A stretch of 64,000 nucleotides of DNA from CAG-791 sp002449595 (lineage in GTDB: Bacteria; Bacillota; Clostridia; Lachnospirales; Lachnospiraceae): contig CAMNHV010000001.1 in assembly GCA_946539855.1 (NCBI GenBank), positions 62,001-126,000 of the forward strand, given 5' to 3'. Positions 25,511-34,709 of the stretch are shown here, one piece after another. Below the pieces are notes generated by a model. It saw nothing but the letters and a program-made list of their open reading frames with translations. It ran no database searches and was not told where the DNA came from. How positions within the stretch are numbered: the first letter of the stretch is position 1; every line of letters begins with the position of its first letter. Both the position numbers and the translations under genes were made by a program.

Positions 25511-26674
25511 ATGAAAGCCGAATTGATCGCAAATATTATCGCTGCCCACTGCTCTGGGGACGAAACGTCCTTCAAGACCGCTGTGGAGGCTTTGGCAGCT
25601 GACGAGGATAAGAAAGGAAACAGTCGTGTCTCCAGCATGATCCTCGATGCATATAAAGGTAAAAACATCACTCTTATGAAGAAGCCCGATGTCGGGCAGC
25701 CAACTGGAGGCGGCTTTGCCGTACAGTCAGCAGGTGGTAGCAATTCCTTTACTCCGAGGGACAAGGACAGCCTCTTAGAATTGTATGACATCGTACATTC
25801 CGACATTTCGCTCTCCGATGTCGTGCTACCGGAGAATCAACGCAAGCTCCTCCTTCAGATTCTGGAGGAACGCCAGAATGATGCTAAGCTGGCAAAGCAC
25901 AATCTCCCGCCTGCGAACCGTCTTCTACTCTGCGGACCTCCGGGATGCGGAAAAACGATGACGGCACACGCCATCACACACGAGCTGAATCTCTCTATGG
26001 CTTATGTGAGGATAGACGGTCTTGTCTCCTCCTACCTTGGGCAGACAAGCGTGAACTTACGAAAGATATTCTCAAGCGTGAGCAACCAGAATATCGTTCT
26101 ATTTCTGGACGAGTTTGATGCCATAGCTAAGAAGCGTGATGACGGTAACGAAATGGGAGAACTGAAGCGTGTTGTTACAGCTTTGCTTCAGAACTTCGAC
26201 AATATGCCATCAAATGTGTTTTTGATTGCCGCCACCAACCATGAACATCTTCTTGATCCTGCTATTTGGAGGCGCTTCAACTATACCATTAACATCGGCT
26301 ACCCAGATACCGAGCAGCGCAGTGAACTTATCCAACGATGGTTCAAGGAATATGCCGTTGAAACGGAAGTCGATGTGCAAAAGCTGACCGATCTCACTGC
26401 TGATCGTAGCGTGGCTCAGATCAAAGAACTGGTTATCTCTGCTGCCAAGCGATATGTGACTACGGATATGCCAGTTACGATGGAAGATATGATAGAACTG
26501 CTGATTCAGCAGATGACGAATAATTCTAACGGCGCAGGGGTGGTAGACGCAGCCGCAGAACTGAAAGCCAAAGGTGTCAGCATTCGGACGCTTGCAAAAA
26601 CAATCGGGATGCCACACAACACCTTGAGCTATCAGATCAATAAGTTAGCTAAAGGCAAAGAGGTGGATGAATAA
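25511..26674 (+). CDS. ietA: IetA-like AAA+ ATPase of an ATPase/subtilase defence pair
   Basis: The 387-residue protein is a FtsH/CDC48-like AAA+ ATPase: Walker A GPPGCGKT (142-149), Walker B LFLDEFDA (197-204), the sensor region AATNHEHLLDPAIWRRF with an arginine finger, and a helical lid. Residues 350-380 (VSIRTLAKTIGMPHNTLSY) look like a helix-turn-helix added at the C-terminus. The next gene, 2 bases on, encodes an S8 protease. This gene pair matches IetAS, first described as a plasmid incompatibility/toxin pair and later reported as an anti-phage system. The ATPase is thought to control the protease. Confidence 0.8.
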   Translation: MKAELIANIIAAHCSGDETSFKTAVEALAADEDKKGNSRVSSMILDAYKGKNITLMKKPDVGQPTGGGFAVQSAGGSNSFTPRDKDSLLELYDIVHSDISLSDVVLPENQRKLLLQILEERQNDAKLAKHNLPPANRLLLCGPPGCGKTMTAHAITHELNLSMAYVRIDGLVSSYLGQTSVNLRKIFSSVSNQNIVLFLDEFDAIAKKRDDGNEMGELKRVVTALLQNFDNMPSNVFLIAATNHEHLLDPAIWRRFNYTINIGYPDTEQRSELIQRWFKEYAVETEVDVQKLTDLTADRSVAQIKELVISAAKRYVTTDMPVTMEDMIELLIQQMTNNSNGAGVVDAAAELKAKGVSIRTLAKTIGMPHNTLSYQINKLAKGKEVDE

Positions 26675-26676
26675 GT

Positions 26677-28953
26677 ATGGCAGATGATTTTCGACCTCAT
26701 CTCCTTATCACAGAGGACGATGTAGAGACTCTTGAAAATGTAAAACAGGCACGGAGTAAGGATCTGGGATTGAATCGGATGGAACACGGCACAAAACTTT
26801 CCACCGGGCTTCAGGAAATTGTCTCTGCCTATACCCGTGTGCAAGGGACGGATTCTCTTCGAGACGAAGACATCCGTCTGTTTGAAGTTGTTTTACAGGA
26901 GGGAGAAAAGTTCTCAAACAAGACTCTCCGTGAGTTTCTAGAACAGGAAGGAATGACCATTGCCAAGGTAAAAGACTCCCGCCATGCCATTGTGTCCTCA
27001 TCAAAATCCAAGTTCGATTCCCTTCAACAGAGGGTCGGCGCTTATCGTGACAACAAGCGTAGCAATAAAAAGTTTCAGTATATAGATGATTTCCACTTCC
27101 CTAGTGGAATGGAGAAACAGGCTCCCTCAATCAGAGAGATGCTCGAAAAAGAGGCATCCTTTCCGCTTGATGTAGAGATAATGGAGCAGCTTTTGCCGAA
27201 GGGAACCGATCCGCAAGCGCAGGCTCGTGCTGAGGAACGGTTGATTGCTCTTATCCAGCAAAATCAGGGAATCATTCAGTCGAGGCCATATAAGCTTTCC
27301 GACGGTACCCCTATAGTTCGTGCAGAGATTCCGCTCGGTAAACTTGAAGAGATATCTGGGGATACTATTGTCAGCCACGTCGCTCCGACGGGTTTTTATG
27401 CCACTTCTCCAATGTATACTGTTCCCGCGCAGGCGCAGATGTCGCTAAATCCGAACGTCTCTATTGATGAACTTCCTATCGTGGCCGTTCTCGATACAGG
27501 CGTAGATTTTCCTGCGGAACTTGAACCGCTGATTGTTGAGCATTGGGTTCCTACAGGTGCTGCTCCCGGCGATAAGAAGCACGGTACCAATGTTGCGGGC
27601 AAGGTGGCATTTGAAAACCTCGGTGAACAACTTGCATCCGGCGTTCTCACGCCGAGAGCGAGAATCATCGACTGCAATATCCGCGGGCTTGATCCTGATT
27701 CAAAAAAGCCAGATCGTCCTGACCTCATCTGTAACAGCACCATGATTTCAAGAATCAAGGAAGCTGTTCTGCGTTATAAAGACATAACCAAAATCTTCAA
27801 CTTCTCATCGAGTGAGGAAAGGCCTATCCAGGGTGATGAAATAAGCATCCTTGGTTATGAATTGGATGTCCTCGCAATTCAGTACGGTGTGAAGTTTACC
27901 ATTTCTGCCGGCAATCACTACCTATATCGCAGCCAGGATTCTCTTGAAGACATCCTCCAGGACGACGATAATCGGATAGCCGCACCGGCAGATTCCATGC
28001 TGAACATAGCGGTTGGAGCAATTGTTGGCGCAGAACACAAAGAAGGATTGAGCCGCCAATATGATGTTGCTCCATATTCGAGAATTGGTCCCGGATTTCG
28101 AGGCTTCCGAAAGCCAGACATCGTCTCCCTTGCGGGAACAATGACCAAAGCAGACTTCGTTCCTCCCGATGAATATGCCATGATGATTGCAAGCGGCGGT
28201 CAATGGGCATTTGAGGCAGGCACCAGTTTTACAGCTCCTACTGTTGCTGGTGACCTTGCTGAGATATCTCAATCTGTACCAGATCAGGATATCCTTATGT
28301 CAGAGGCACTTCTCTATCACGGAGCGGAGATGCCGATCAGCGAGGTTACTAAGAAGAAAATAACGAGGGATGAGAATGCTTTCTACGGAAATCTCTACGG
28401 TAGAGGCATCGCAAACCCTCTCGTCAGTATGTTTTCTACTGCACATCGTGTGACGTTCCTCCATCGCGGCACTATGAACAAGAAATTTAAACAACACGCC
28501 AAGTTTCTCATGCCTGGCGTCTGTGATACACAGCTTGACATGAGCAAGCGTGATAAAAAGATAAGAGTGACGGTCACCTGCGTGACGCAACCACCTGTTG
28601 ATAAGACAAAGGGCGCAGAATACCTCGGAGCGTATGTAAACGCTTCTCTCCATTCAAGGAACGGGAACGATAAGCTGGTTACGAATAATCCTTCCGAATC
28701 TGACGGTCGCAAGGATTGGGACACTTGTTTCCATTTTGAACAGGAGTTCTCAAGTTTCCACGGCGGAGATTGGGAAGTATGGCTTGAACTTCATACCCGC
28801 TACGATGTAGAGGACGACCAGGAAATCGATTACGCCCTTGCTATAACTATTGAAGATTTGACTGAATCATTACAGCTATATGATGCTGTCGTGAATGAAG
28901 CCCAGAACCGTTTCCCTGCTGTTCAGCTGGTACGTCTTCCCGTTCGCACATAA
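26677..28953 (+). CDS. ietS: IetS-like subtilisin-family (S8) serine protease
   Basis: The 758-residue cytoplasmic subtilase has a complete catalytic triad: D273 (VLDTGVD), H302 (KHGTNVAG) and S517 (GTSFTAP), with oxyanion N413 (ISAGNH). About 260 residues precede the protease domain and resemble the N-terminal part of IetS. A beta-rich C-terminal domain (about 590-740) follows. No signal peptide is present, so the target is intracellular. The gene starts 2 bases after ietA, with its ribosome site inside the ietA end, so the pair is one translational unit. A bidirectional terminator follows. Confidence 0.85.
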   Translation: MADDFRPHLLITEDDVETLENVKQARSKDLGLNRMEHGTKLSTGLQEIVSAYTRVQGTDSLRDEDIRLFEVVLQEGEKFSNKTLREFLEQEGMTIAKVKDSRHAIVSSSKSKFDSLQQRVGAYRDNKRSNKKFQYIDDFHFPSGMEKQAPSIREMLEKEASFPLDVEIMEQLLPKGTDPQAQARAEERLIALIQQNQGIIQSRPYKLSDGTPIVRAEIPLGKLEEISGDTIVSHVAPTGFYATSPMYTVPAQAQMSLNPNVSIDELPIVAVLDTGVDFPAELEPLIVEHWVPTGAAPGDKKHGTNVAGKVAFENLGEQLASGVLTPRARIIDCNIRGLDPDSKKPDRPDLICNSTMISRIKEAVLRYKDITKIFNFSSSEERPIQGDEISILGYELDVLAIQYGVKFTISAGNHYLYRSQDSLEDILQDDDNRIAAPADSMLNIAVGAIVGAEHKEGLSRQYDVAPYSRIGPGFRGFRKPDIVSLAGTMTKADFVPPDEYAMMIASGGQWAFEAGTSFTAPTVAGDLAEISQSVPDQDILMSEALLYHGAEMPISEVTKKKITRDENAFYGNLYGRGIANPLVSMFSTAHRVTFLHRGTMNKKFKQHAKFLMPGVCDTQLDMSKRDKKIRVTVTCVTQPPVDKTKGAEYLGAYVNASLHSRNGNDKLVTNNPSESDGRKDWDTCFHFEQEFSSFHGGDWEVWLELHTRYDVEDDQEIDYALAITIEDLTESLQLYDAVVNEAQNRFPAVQLVRLPVRT

Positions 28954-28956
28954 GAA

Positions 28957-28998
28957 AAAAACGAGGTGTCATCTCCACGAAGAAGTCACCTCGTTTTT
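28957..28998. terminator. Bidirectional terminator between ietS and the HTH gene
   Basis: AAAAACGAGGTG and CACCTCGTTTTT form a 12-bp stem with A and T tracts on both sides. It serves convergent transcripts. Confidence 0.85.
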
Positions 28999-29000
28999 CT

Positions 29001-29342
29001 TTATTTTTTACGCTGGCTTTTCAAGAAAGCTATATATTGATTGACCTGATCTATCTCTTCCTGGCTTAAGTCTTCTGCATCTTTGATTCCAGCTGCGACT
29101 GTACCTCCGTCTGATTCAGTAGTCGGCTCATCAATATATCCAGCAGCTGCCATTAAATCCTCATACGGACAATTAAGTGCTGTAGCAATTGAACGGAGCA
29201 CTTGCGGAGATGTCTGTTTACGCATGCCATCTTCTATCCGTTTAACTTCTGTGTGACTTATTTCTGCAAGTTCAGCTAGCTTACGAATCGAGTATCCTTT
29301 TTCTTTCCTCTTTGCTTGAATATATGTTCCCAGCTCGTTCAT
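29001..29342 (-). CDS. XRE-family repressor-like protein
   Basis: The protein of 113 residues from MNELGTYIQAKRKEKGYS carries a canonical HTH_3 domain (SIRKLAELAEISHTEVKRIEDG, about residues 18-39; PQVLRSIATALNCPYEDLM). A short C-terminal part follows, ending in a helix (SQEEIDQVNQYIAFLK) that could dimerise. AAGGAGG is 5 bases upstream of ATG 29342, and a good promoter fits this start. Operator copies lie in its own promoter and in those of the divergent HTH gene, ietA and the RM operon, so it is the best candidate for the island's repressor. Confidence 0.8.
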   Translation of the reverse strand: MNELGTYIQAKRKEKGYSIRKLAELAEISHTEVKRIEDGMRKQTSPQVLRSIATALNCPYEDLMAAAGYIDEPTTESDGGTVAAGIKDAEDLSQEEIDQVNQYIAFLKSQRKK

Positions 29343-29370
29343 GCGGCACCTCCTTCCTCGAACTACTCTC

Positions 29371-29399
29371 ATTATAGCATTCGTGTAACCTAAAAGCAA
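29371..29399 (-). promoter_or_regulatory. Promoter of the XRE gene with an internal operator
   Basis: On the minus strand TTGCTT and TATAAT are 17 bases apart. The spacer and -35 edge hold CTTTTAGGTTACA (29384-29396), a variant of the island operator, which predicts autoregulation. Confidence 0.7.
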
Positions 29400-29417
29400 C
29401 GCTATTTTGAAAAACTC

Positions 29418-29446
29418 TTGGTTTTTGTAACCTTTAGGTGTAATAT
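29418..29446 (+). promoter_or_regulatory. Promoter of the divergent small HTH gene with an internal operator
   Basis: TTGGTT (29418-29423) and TAATAT (29441-29446) are 17 bases apart. The spacer contains TGTAACCTTTAG, the exact reverse complement of the ietA operator. Confidence 0.7.
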
Positions 29447-29498
29447 GTGGGTAATGGAACTTTGCGGTTCCATATCATTCAACAGAAGGGAGGATGTC

Positions 29499-29702
29499 AT
29501 GAAGCCAAACATAGAATTTATCAAAGCTGAAATGGATAAGCGCCACTGGTCCGGCAGTCAGTTAGCTATGAAAAGGGGCGTATCACGTATGGAAGTCAGC
29601 AGGCTTCTTCGTGGCAAAAGAGTCGGCGGAAAGAAATGCATCGGCGGCCTGATCAGAGCGTTTCCTAACGCTTCTCTTGACGACCTCTTTTTTTGGGATT
29701 AA
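29499..29702 (+). CDS. Small Cro-like helix-turn-helix protein
   Basis: The 67-residue protein is mostly one HTH: MKPNIEFIKAEMDKRHWS, then GSQLAMKRGVSRMEVSRLLRG and a C-terminal helix (SLDDLFFW). GGGAGG lies 5 bases before the ATG. It is divergent from the XRE repressor-like gene, and both promoters carry the same operator sequence, an arrangement like a CI/Cro switch. It probably competes for or adjusts the same sites. It might also be the antitoxin-like member of the island. Confidence 0.65.
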   Translation: MKPNIEFIKAEMDKRHWSGSQLAMKRGVSRMEVSRLLRGKRVGGKKCIGGLIRAFPNASLDDLFFWD

Positions 29703-29709
29703 GTGGAAC

Positions 29710-29901
29710 TTATTGTTTACAGTAGGATGATTTATGGACCCAGTAAAGAATCTCGACGATAAGCGCGTATGCGATCAAAGCGAAGATAAGAAAACTATCG
29801 AAATACGCAAGAAAGGCTGTATCACGCGTATTACCACCAATAAAGACAATAATCTCCGTATCACACACGAATACGTAAAGTAACACACCCGCAAACAGCA
29901 T
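29710..29901 (-). CDS. Possible small membrane protein
   Basis: The open frame of 63 codons encodes two hydrophobic stretches (AGVLLYVFVCDTEIIVFIG and FDSFLIFALIAYALIVEILY), as in a two-span membrane protein. No ribosome site precedes the ATG. The frame lies directly downstream of, and convergent with, the small HTH gene. Function and even expression are uncertain. Confidence 0.35.
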   Translation of the reverse strand: MLFAGVLLYVFVCDTEIIVFIGGNTRDTAFLAYFDSFLIFALIAYALIVEILYWVHKSSYCKQ

Positions 29902-29930
29902 AAAATCCGTGAGAGCGCCAGACGACAGTA

Positions 29931-32723
29931 CTACTCCTGTAGCTTGAAATCAAAGTAAATATCTTCTGGCGCCTCTACGTTCATAGGGATTCTGAACAAA
30001 TACGCGCCATTTTGCTTCTTTGAGCCTTCGATGAATTCCATTTTCCCAGCGCCGATATAGGTGAAGGGGAGGACAATCCCGTTCTCACTCTCCACTTTGC
30101 GGACAAAGACATGGGCCTTTTCGCTCGCCTTCAGCGCTGCCAGCTCGCGATCACTGATGTGAGCTACCGTCTCCCAGCGGAATGTATTGCGGTCGATGTA
30201 GCCGTCTGCATACTTCAGATCATCTTTTGTATTGCTCGCTTTTATGACTGTTACATAAATGTACACTGTCCCATCATAGTTTTTGGTTCCGAGCATGATG
30301 TCTTTAGGGTTGTTGCAGAGAAGCTGCTGTACCTGTTCTTTGCGGTACTGGGACCAAACATGGAACAGCTCTCCATCCGAGCGATCGTCTCCATACTCGA
30401 TCTCGTACATGCCCAGGCCATATTCTATGAGGTCAGTCAGATATTCGCTGAGCTCTATCGAAAGGTCTATGTTATTAAAACGCAGCTCATCCTCCGCAAG
30501 CGCGAAATAGCCGTACTGGACCATGTAATGGATCGCGTGATCGAAGCTTTTCTGCGAAAACTGCCTGATTTCGGCCTTCAGAGATTGGGCCAATTCTTGC
30601 ATGCGGCAGGCGCCGGCGCCTTCGAGGACTTTTTGAATAATCATATATTCATAAGGTCTCACAATCGGAAGCATCTCTGAGACATACTTAACGAATGCTT
30701 CCTGGCGCTCATCAAAGGAAGGCAGATTATCCTCGTCGATCGCCTTAAGGAATCCATAATAGGAGGCGTTCTTTCTGCCAGCTATTTTGGATTGCATGAA
30801 CTTGATCAGGTCCGGAGCATAATCATTATTCAGATAGTCTACGTGTCTCGGGTACTCTGCAGCGCTGATATACTTCTTGAAGTTCCGATAATCCTGTTCC
30901 AGGAAAAGCTTCGTATTGAAATTGACCTCGTCGATATAGGAGAGAATCTCTTTCTTACTCAGGTCATCGATGTGAATCTCAACGCCGTATTGACTAAGTC
31001 CGATACTCTCAAAGTCGGTCTCGACGAGGGCCGCCACCAGCTTCTTCTCAACCACGAAATTCTCAGATAAACTGCCTAACGCAAACGCGATCTGGACGCT
31101 ACGCTTATAGTCATTACCGATGAAGTCCAGAACTGTTACGTACTTCTTCCCCTCATAGTTTCTGAGGCCACGGCCAAGTTGCTGAATGAATATGGTCTGG
31201 GAATCCGTCGGCCTTAAGAACAACACCATGTTCACGCCGGGGATGTCGACGCCTTCATTCAGGATATCAACAGTGAACAAAATCTCCAGATCTGCCGTAT
31301 CATCCTGCAGATCCTTGTATGCCCGGACTCTCTCACCTACAGTGTTCCGGCCAGTGAGATACCTCGTATTGTAGTATTCTCCCATGGCCTCCGACATTCT
31401 GAAGGCATGCGAGATGTCGCGGCAGAACGCCAGGGCTTTCAGCTTCTGTCCTGGAATTCTGTGCTTTTCAATCATCTGGTAGATGAAGTCGCAGTGCTTT
31501 TCATCCGAGAATCGCTCGACGAACTTATGACCCTTCGTCTCCTGAATGCCATATTCTATGAGCTCGTCTCGGATGCCATAGTAATGGAAAGGAACGACCA
31601 ATCCATTCACAATGGCGTCTCGCAGCCTCAGCTCATAAGGGACATTCTGGTCGAAAAGGCTAAAGACATCTTCCCCGTCCATTCGTTCCGGGGTGGCAGT
31701 GATTCCTATTAGAAACTCCGGCTCAAAATAATTGATGATCTTGCGATACGTTTCCGCTGTGGCGTGATGACACTCGTCAATAATGCAGTAGTCGAAGGCA
31801 TGTCGATCGAAGAGTTCCAGCGAATTCGCCATTGTAATATTCGTAGCGAAGACGAAGTCTGCGTCCAGCTCCTTGAAGTCAGCATTATATATGCCATAGG
31901 TCTTGCTGCTTCCAAACACCTTCTGGAAAGTCTCGTAAGACTTCATCAGAATGGAGCCTTCCTGCGCAATATACAGAAGTCTGCCGGGATTGAAATTAAG
32001 CGCATCAAATGCAGCAAGGAAGGTCTTTCCGGAACCGGCGGAGGCTGTGATCAGCGCCTTTGTCGCTCCGGTTGCGCGCACGCGGTTGAGTTCCTTGAGT
32101 GCCCGCCGCTGCATGTAATTGGGCTTTACCTCAGAATTGGCTATGTTGTAGTCCATATCCCATCGCTCAATGGAATAGAACAGCCTCTCTCTGTACTCCT
32201 TAATGATGTCCATATCGAGGAGAAGCGTCTTCTCCCACAGATAATTGAATTCTTTTAGCGCAGAATCGTAGGTGATTCCCTCTTCAGAATCAATTACCGA
32301 GACATCCCATTCAATATTCTTTAAGAGTGCATAGACAGTGATATTAGAGGAGCCGACCAGCAGTTCTTTGTGGTCTTCAAATTCAAAAAGGTATCCTTTT
32401 GAGTGGAATCCTACCGCATTTCCACTCAAATCATGAAAGCATTCTTTATCCAGATGGCATGCGAAAGATTCCGGGTACCGGCTCTGTAGTCCATGGAAAT
32501 AGGTGAGAGAGTCAATATCCGTGAAGTTCTGATAAGTGGATGTAATCAGCCTTCCACGCGCACCTCTTTGAAGGGCTGCCTCAATGTTCGGCGCAATCAG
32601 CCGCAGTCCCGGTTTCTTAATGAAACTGACCGAAAATGCAAATGAGCTGCACGTATCAATATTCTTGCGCAGTTTATCGATAAACTTGATCTCGGAATAA
32701 TTTGTATAAAAGCTGCTATTCAT
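29931..32723 (-). CDS. PLD-nuclease/SF2 helicase/DUF3427 defence protein
   Basis: The 930-residue protein joins three parts. Residues 1-165 form a phospholipase-D-like nuclease half-site (FHSKGYLF at 106-113, GSSNIT at 124-129). Residues 200-560 form an SF2 helicase: ASAGSGKT (227-234), IDECHH (315-320), ITATPERMDG and QQLGRGLRNYEG. The rest is a DUF3427-type C-terminal domain that includes SEKAHVFVRKVE and DIYFDFKLQE. Such fusions are common in defence islands and are thought to attack invading DNA. No methylase is directly attached. It stands as a single gene at the right end of the island. Confidence 0.85.
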   Translation of the reverse strand: MNSSFYTNYSEIKFIDKLRKNIDTCSSFAFSVSFIKKPGLRLIAPNIEAALQRGARGRLITSTYQNFTDIDSLTYFHGLQSRYPESFACHLDKECFHDLSGNAVGFHSKGYLFEFEDHKELLVGSSNITVYALLKNIEWDVSVIDSEEGITYDSALKEFNYLWEKTLLLDMDIIKEYRERLFYSIERWDMDYNIANSEVKPNYMQRRALKELNRVRATGATKALITASAGSGKTFLAAFDALNFNPGRLLYIAQEGSILMKSYETFQKVFGSSKTYGIYNADFKELDADFVFATNITMANSLELFDRHAFDYCIIDECHHATAETYRKIINYFEPEFLIGITATPERMDGEDVFSLFDQNVPYELRLRDAIVNGLVVPFHYYGIRDELIEYGIQETKGHKFVERFSDEKHCDFIYQMIEKHRIPGQKLKALAFCRDISHAFRMSEAMGEYYNTRYLTGRNTVGERVRAYKDLQDDTADLEILFTVDILNEGVDIPGVNMVLFLRPTDSQTIFIQQLGRGLRNYEGKKYVTVLDFIGNDYKRSVQIAFALGSLSENFVVEKKLVAALVETDFESIGLSQYGVEIHIDDLSKKEILSYIDEVNFNTKLFLEQDYRNFKKYISAAEYPRHVDYLNNDYAPDLIKFMQSKIAGRKNASYYGFLKAIDEDNLPSFDERQEAFVKYVSEMLPIVRPYEYMIIQKVLEGAGACRMQELAQSLKAEIRQFSQKSFDHAIHYMVQYGYFALAEDELRFNNIDLSIELSEYLTDLIEYGLGMYEIEYGDDRSDGELFHVWSQYRKEQVQQLLCNNPKDIMLGTKNYDGTVYIYVTVIKASNTKDDLKYADGYIDRNTFRWETVAHISDRELAALKASEKAHVFVRKVESENGIVLPFTYIGAGKMEFIEGSKKQNGAYLFRIPMNVEAPEDIYFDFKLQE

Positions 32724-32786
32724 CTACCAAGCATCCTCCGACGCCCGCCGGTACTTCTTTCTAATACTGATAATTATGGTTAAGGA

Positions 32787-33620
32787 TTACAGCTTTTCTA
32801 TCCATGAGAAGAACTTGTCCAACCCTTTGTTTTCTTCTCTAGTTTCCAAAAACATTCCTGCCGTATACCACGAATGCGTATTCTTCTTATCCGTCACGCT
32901 ATACAGCTCGCAGCTGATTCCCAGCTCTTTTGCCTTCTCTGCGAAGTCCTCCGCGCAGGCAAATTCGATCAGCCCATCGTGCTTACTCTGAATAAGAAGC
33001 ATCGGAATGTTACTATTTCTCATTAATGCTGTCGGCTCGGCGCTGCGCCTGTCATAACCTTTTTCGAAGAGCTGGTCCAGCAGAAGCTTAAGCATCAGAC
33101 CTTGATCTTCCCGGAAGCTGTATGGTCCGCCGGAGCCGATGAAGCCAATGATGTTTGAGACGTCGACGCCGTACTTCTCCTGGACTTCCGGGCTGTAGCA
33201 CATGATGGAGGTCAGGTGCGCGCCGGCGGAGGGGCCGGCAACGATGATTTTTGACGCGTCGAGCCCTTTTCCCGTCAGATAGCGGATCGCGGAATTGTAT
33301 GCCGCGCAGACGTCCTCGATCTGGCAGGGGTACTTGAACTTCGGCGACAGTCGGTAGCCCAGGGAGACGAAGCGATAGCCCTGGTCGCAGACGCACTGGC
33401 CGACGTAATCGAAAAACCTGGGATTGCCGGCATTCCAGCCTCCGCCGTGGGCCCAGACGATGATTTTGTCGGACAGGACCTTTTCCGGCGCATAGTACAG
33501 GAAATACTGCTCCTTATTGTCGCCATAAGGAACCGCCACAGGGGTATGCTTTTTCTTCACCTGAAACATTTTCCGGTACAGGCCGAAGTAGCTCAGGCTC
33601 TCGCGCAAAAAGTCGTTCAT
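32787..33620 (-). CDS. Alpha/beta hydrolase (esterase/lipase, HSL-like)
   Basis: The 277-residue protein carries the HGGG oxyanion motif (VWAHGGGWNAG, near residue 58), the nucleophile elbow G-P-S-A-G (near 150), the acid in QSKHDGLIE and the final His in NTHSWY. This is the hormone-sensitive-lipase-like class of carboxylesterases, acting on short acyl esters in the cytoplasm. It has no signal peptide. GC-rich third positions resume here, so it marks the return to the core chromosome. The BASS transporter gene is divergent from it. Confidence 0.8.
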   Translation of the reverse strand: MNDFLRESLSYFGLYRKMFQVKKKHTPVAVPYGDNKEQYFLYYAPEKVLSDKIIVWAHGGGWNAGNPRFFDYVGQCVCDQGYRFVSLGYRLSPKFKYPCQIEDVCAAYNSAIRYLTGKGLDASKIIVAGPSAGAHLTSIMCYSPEVQEKYGVDVSNIIGFIGSGGPYSFREDQGLMLKLLLDQLFEKGYDRRSAEPTALMRNSNIPMLLIQSKHDGLIEFACAEDFAEKAKELGISCELYSVTDKKNTHSWYTAGMFLETREENKGLDKFFSWIEKL

Positions 33621-33726
33621 ATGGATCAGGCCCGCGTCAGCATCGTTTCTTTAATAGTAACGCAAACAAGATCGCTTGAATCATCTTTTTCTATGTTCTA
33701 TCTTCTAAGAAGTAAAGGAGAATGCT

Positions 33727-34653
33727 ATGAAAAGAGTAAGTGCATTTATCGGCCGCCATATGGCCTGGATCGTCCTCGCCATCGCGGCGCTGGCGCTGTT
33801 TGTGCCGGGGACGTGCCTGTGGGTGCAGACGAAGTGGATCAACTTCCTGCTGATGATCGTCATGTTCGGCATGGGTCTGACGATGAAGCTGTCGGACTTC
33901 GCGATCGTGTTCCGGCGGCCGCGCGACGTGATCATCGGGTGTGTCGCGCAGTTTATCGTGATGCCTCTGCTGGCTTTTGCCCTGGGGCGGCTGTTTGGCC
34001 TGAGCGACGAGCTGCTGGTCGGCGTCGTTCTCGTGGGAACGTGCCCGGGCGGGACCGCGAGCAACGTCATGACGTATCTGGCGAAGGGCGACACGGCGCT
34101 CTCCGTGGGAATGACCAGCATCAACACGCTGCTGGCGCCCGTGCTCACGCCGCTTCTGACGTACCTCTATCTGCGGACGTCCGTCAGCGTGGACGTGCGG
34201 TCGATGTTCATCTCGATCATCCAGGTGGTGATCGTGCCGATCGGGCTGGGACTTCTGATCAACCGGCTGTTCGGCAAATATACGCAGAAGCTCAGCGATG
34301 CGCTGCCGACGGTGTCCGTGACGGCGATCTGTCTCATCGTCGCGTCCGTCGTGTCACACAACAGCGAAAAGATCTTATCCACGGGCATCGTGATTTTCGC
34401 AGTCGTGATTCTTCACAACCTGCTCGGGTATCTGTGCGGGTATCTGGTAGGGGTCGTTTTCAAGATGGATCTGCCGAGGAAAAAGGCTGTGGCGATCGAG
34501 ATCGGTATGCAGAATTCGGGGCTTGCGACGTCGCTGGCCGGGACGGCCTTCCCGAATCTCGCGATGGCGACGGTGCCGGGCGCGGTCTTCTCCGTGTGGC
34601 ACAATATCTCCGGCGCGGTGCTGGCGGGGTGGTTCAGCAGACGGGAGGAGTAG
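33727..34653 (+). CDS. BASS-family (bile acid:sodium symporter-like) transporter
   Basis: The 308-residue membrane protein has about nine or ten transmembrane segments, with signature regions MFGMGLTMKLSDF (near residue 46), GTCPGGTASNVMTYLAKG (near 104) and IEIGMQNSGLATSLA (near 260). Family members move bile acids or small organic acids such as pantoate or 2-oxoacids with sodium; the substrate cannot be told from sequence. AAAGGAG lies 6 bases before the ATG. It is followed by trmL on the opposite strand. Confidence 0.85.
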   Translation: MKRVSAFIGRHMAWIVLAIAALALFVPGTCLWVQTKWINFLLMIVMFGMGLTMKLSDFAIVFRRPRDVIIGCVAQFIVMPLLAFALGRLFGLSDELLVGVVLVGTCPGGTASNVMTYLAKGDTALSVGMTSINTLLAPVLTPLLTYLYLRTSVSVDVRSMFISIIQVVIVPIGLGLLINRLFGKYTQKLSDALPTVSVTAICLIVASVVSHNSEKILSTGIVIFAVVILHNLLGYLCGYLVGVVFKMDLPRKKAVAIEIGMQNSGLATSLAGTAFPNLAMATVPGAVFSVWHNISGAVLAGWFSRREE

Positions 34654-34709
34654 GCGGCCTGCCGCTTTTTTGGCAGGACGCTCTTGCTGCGACGGACTGC
34701 TGTGAGGCG

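Noticed and set aside
14000..33000. Prophage or integrative element
   Set aside because: No integrase, portal, terminase or att repeats were seen; the content is that of a defence island.
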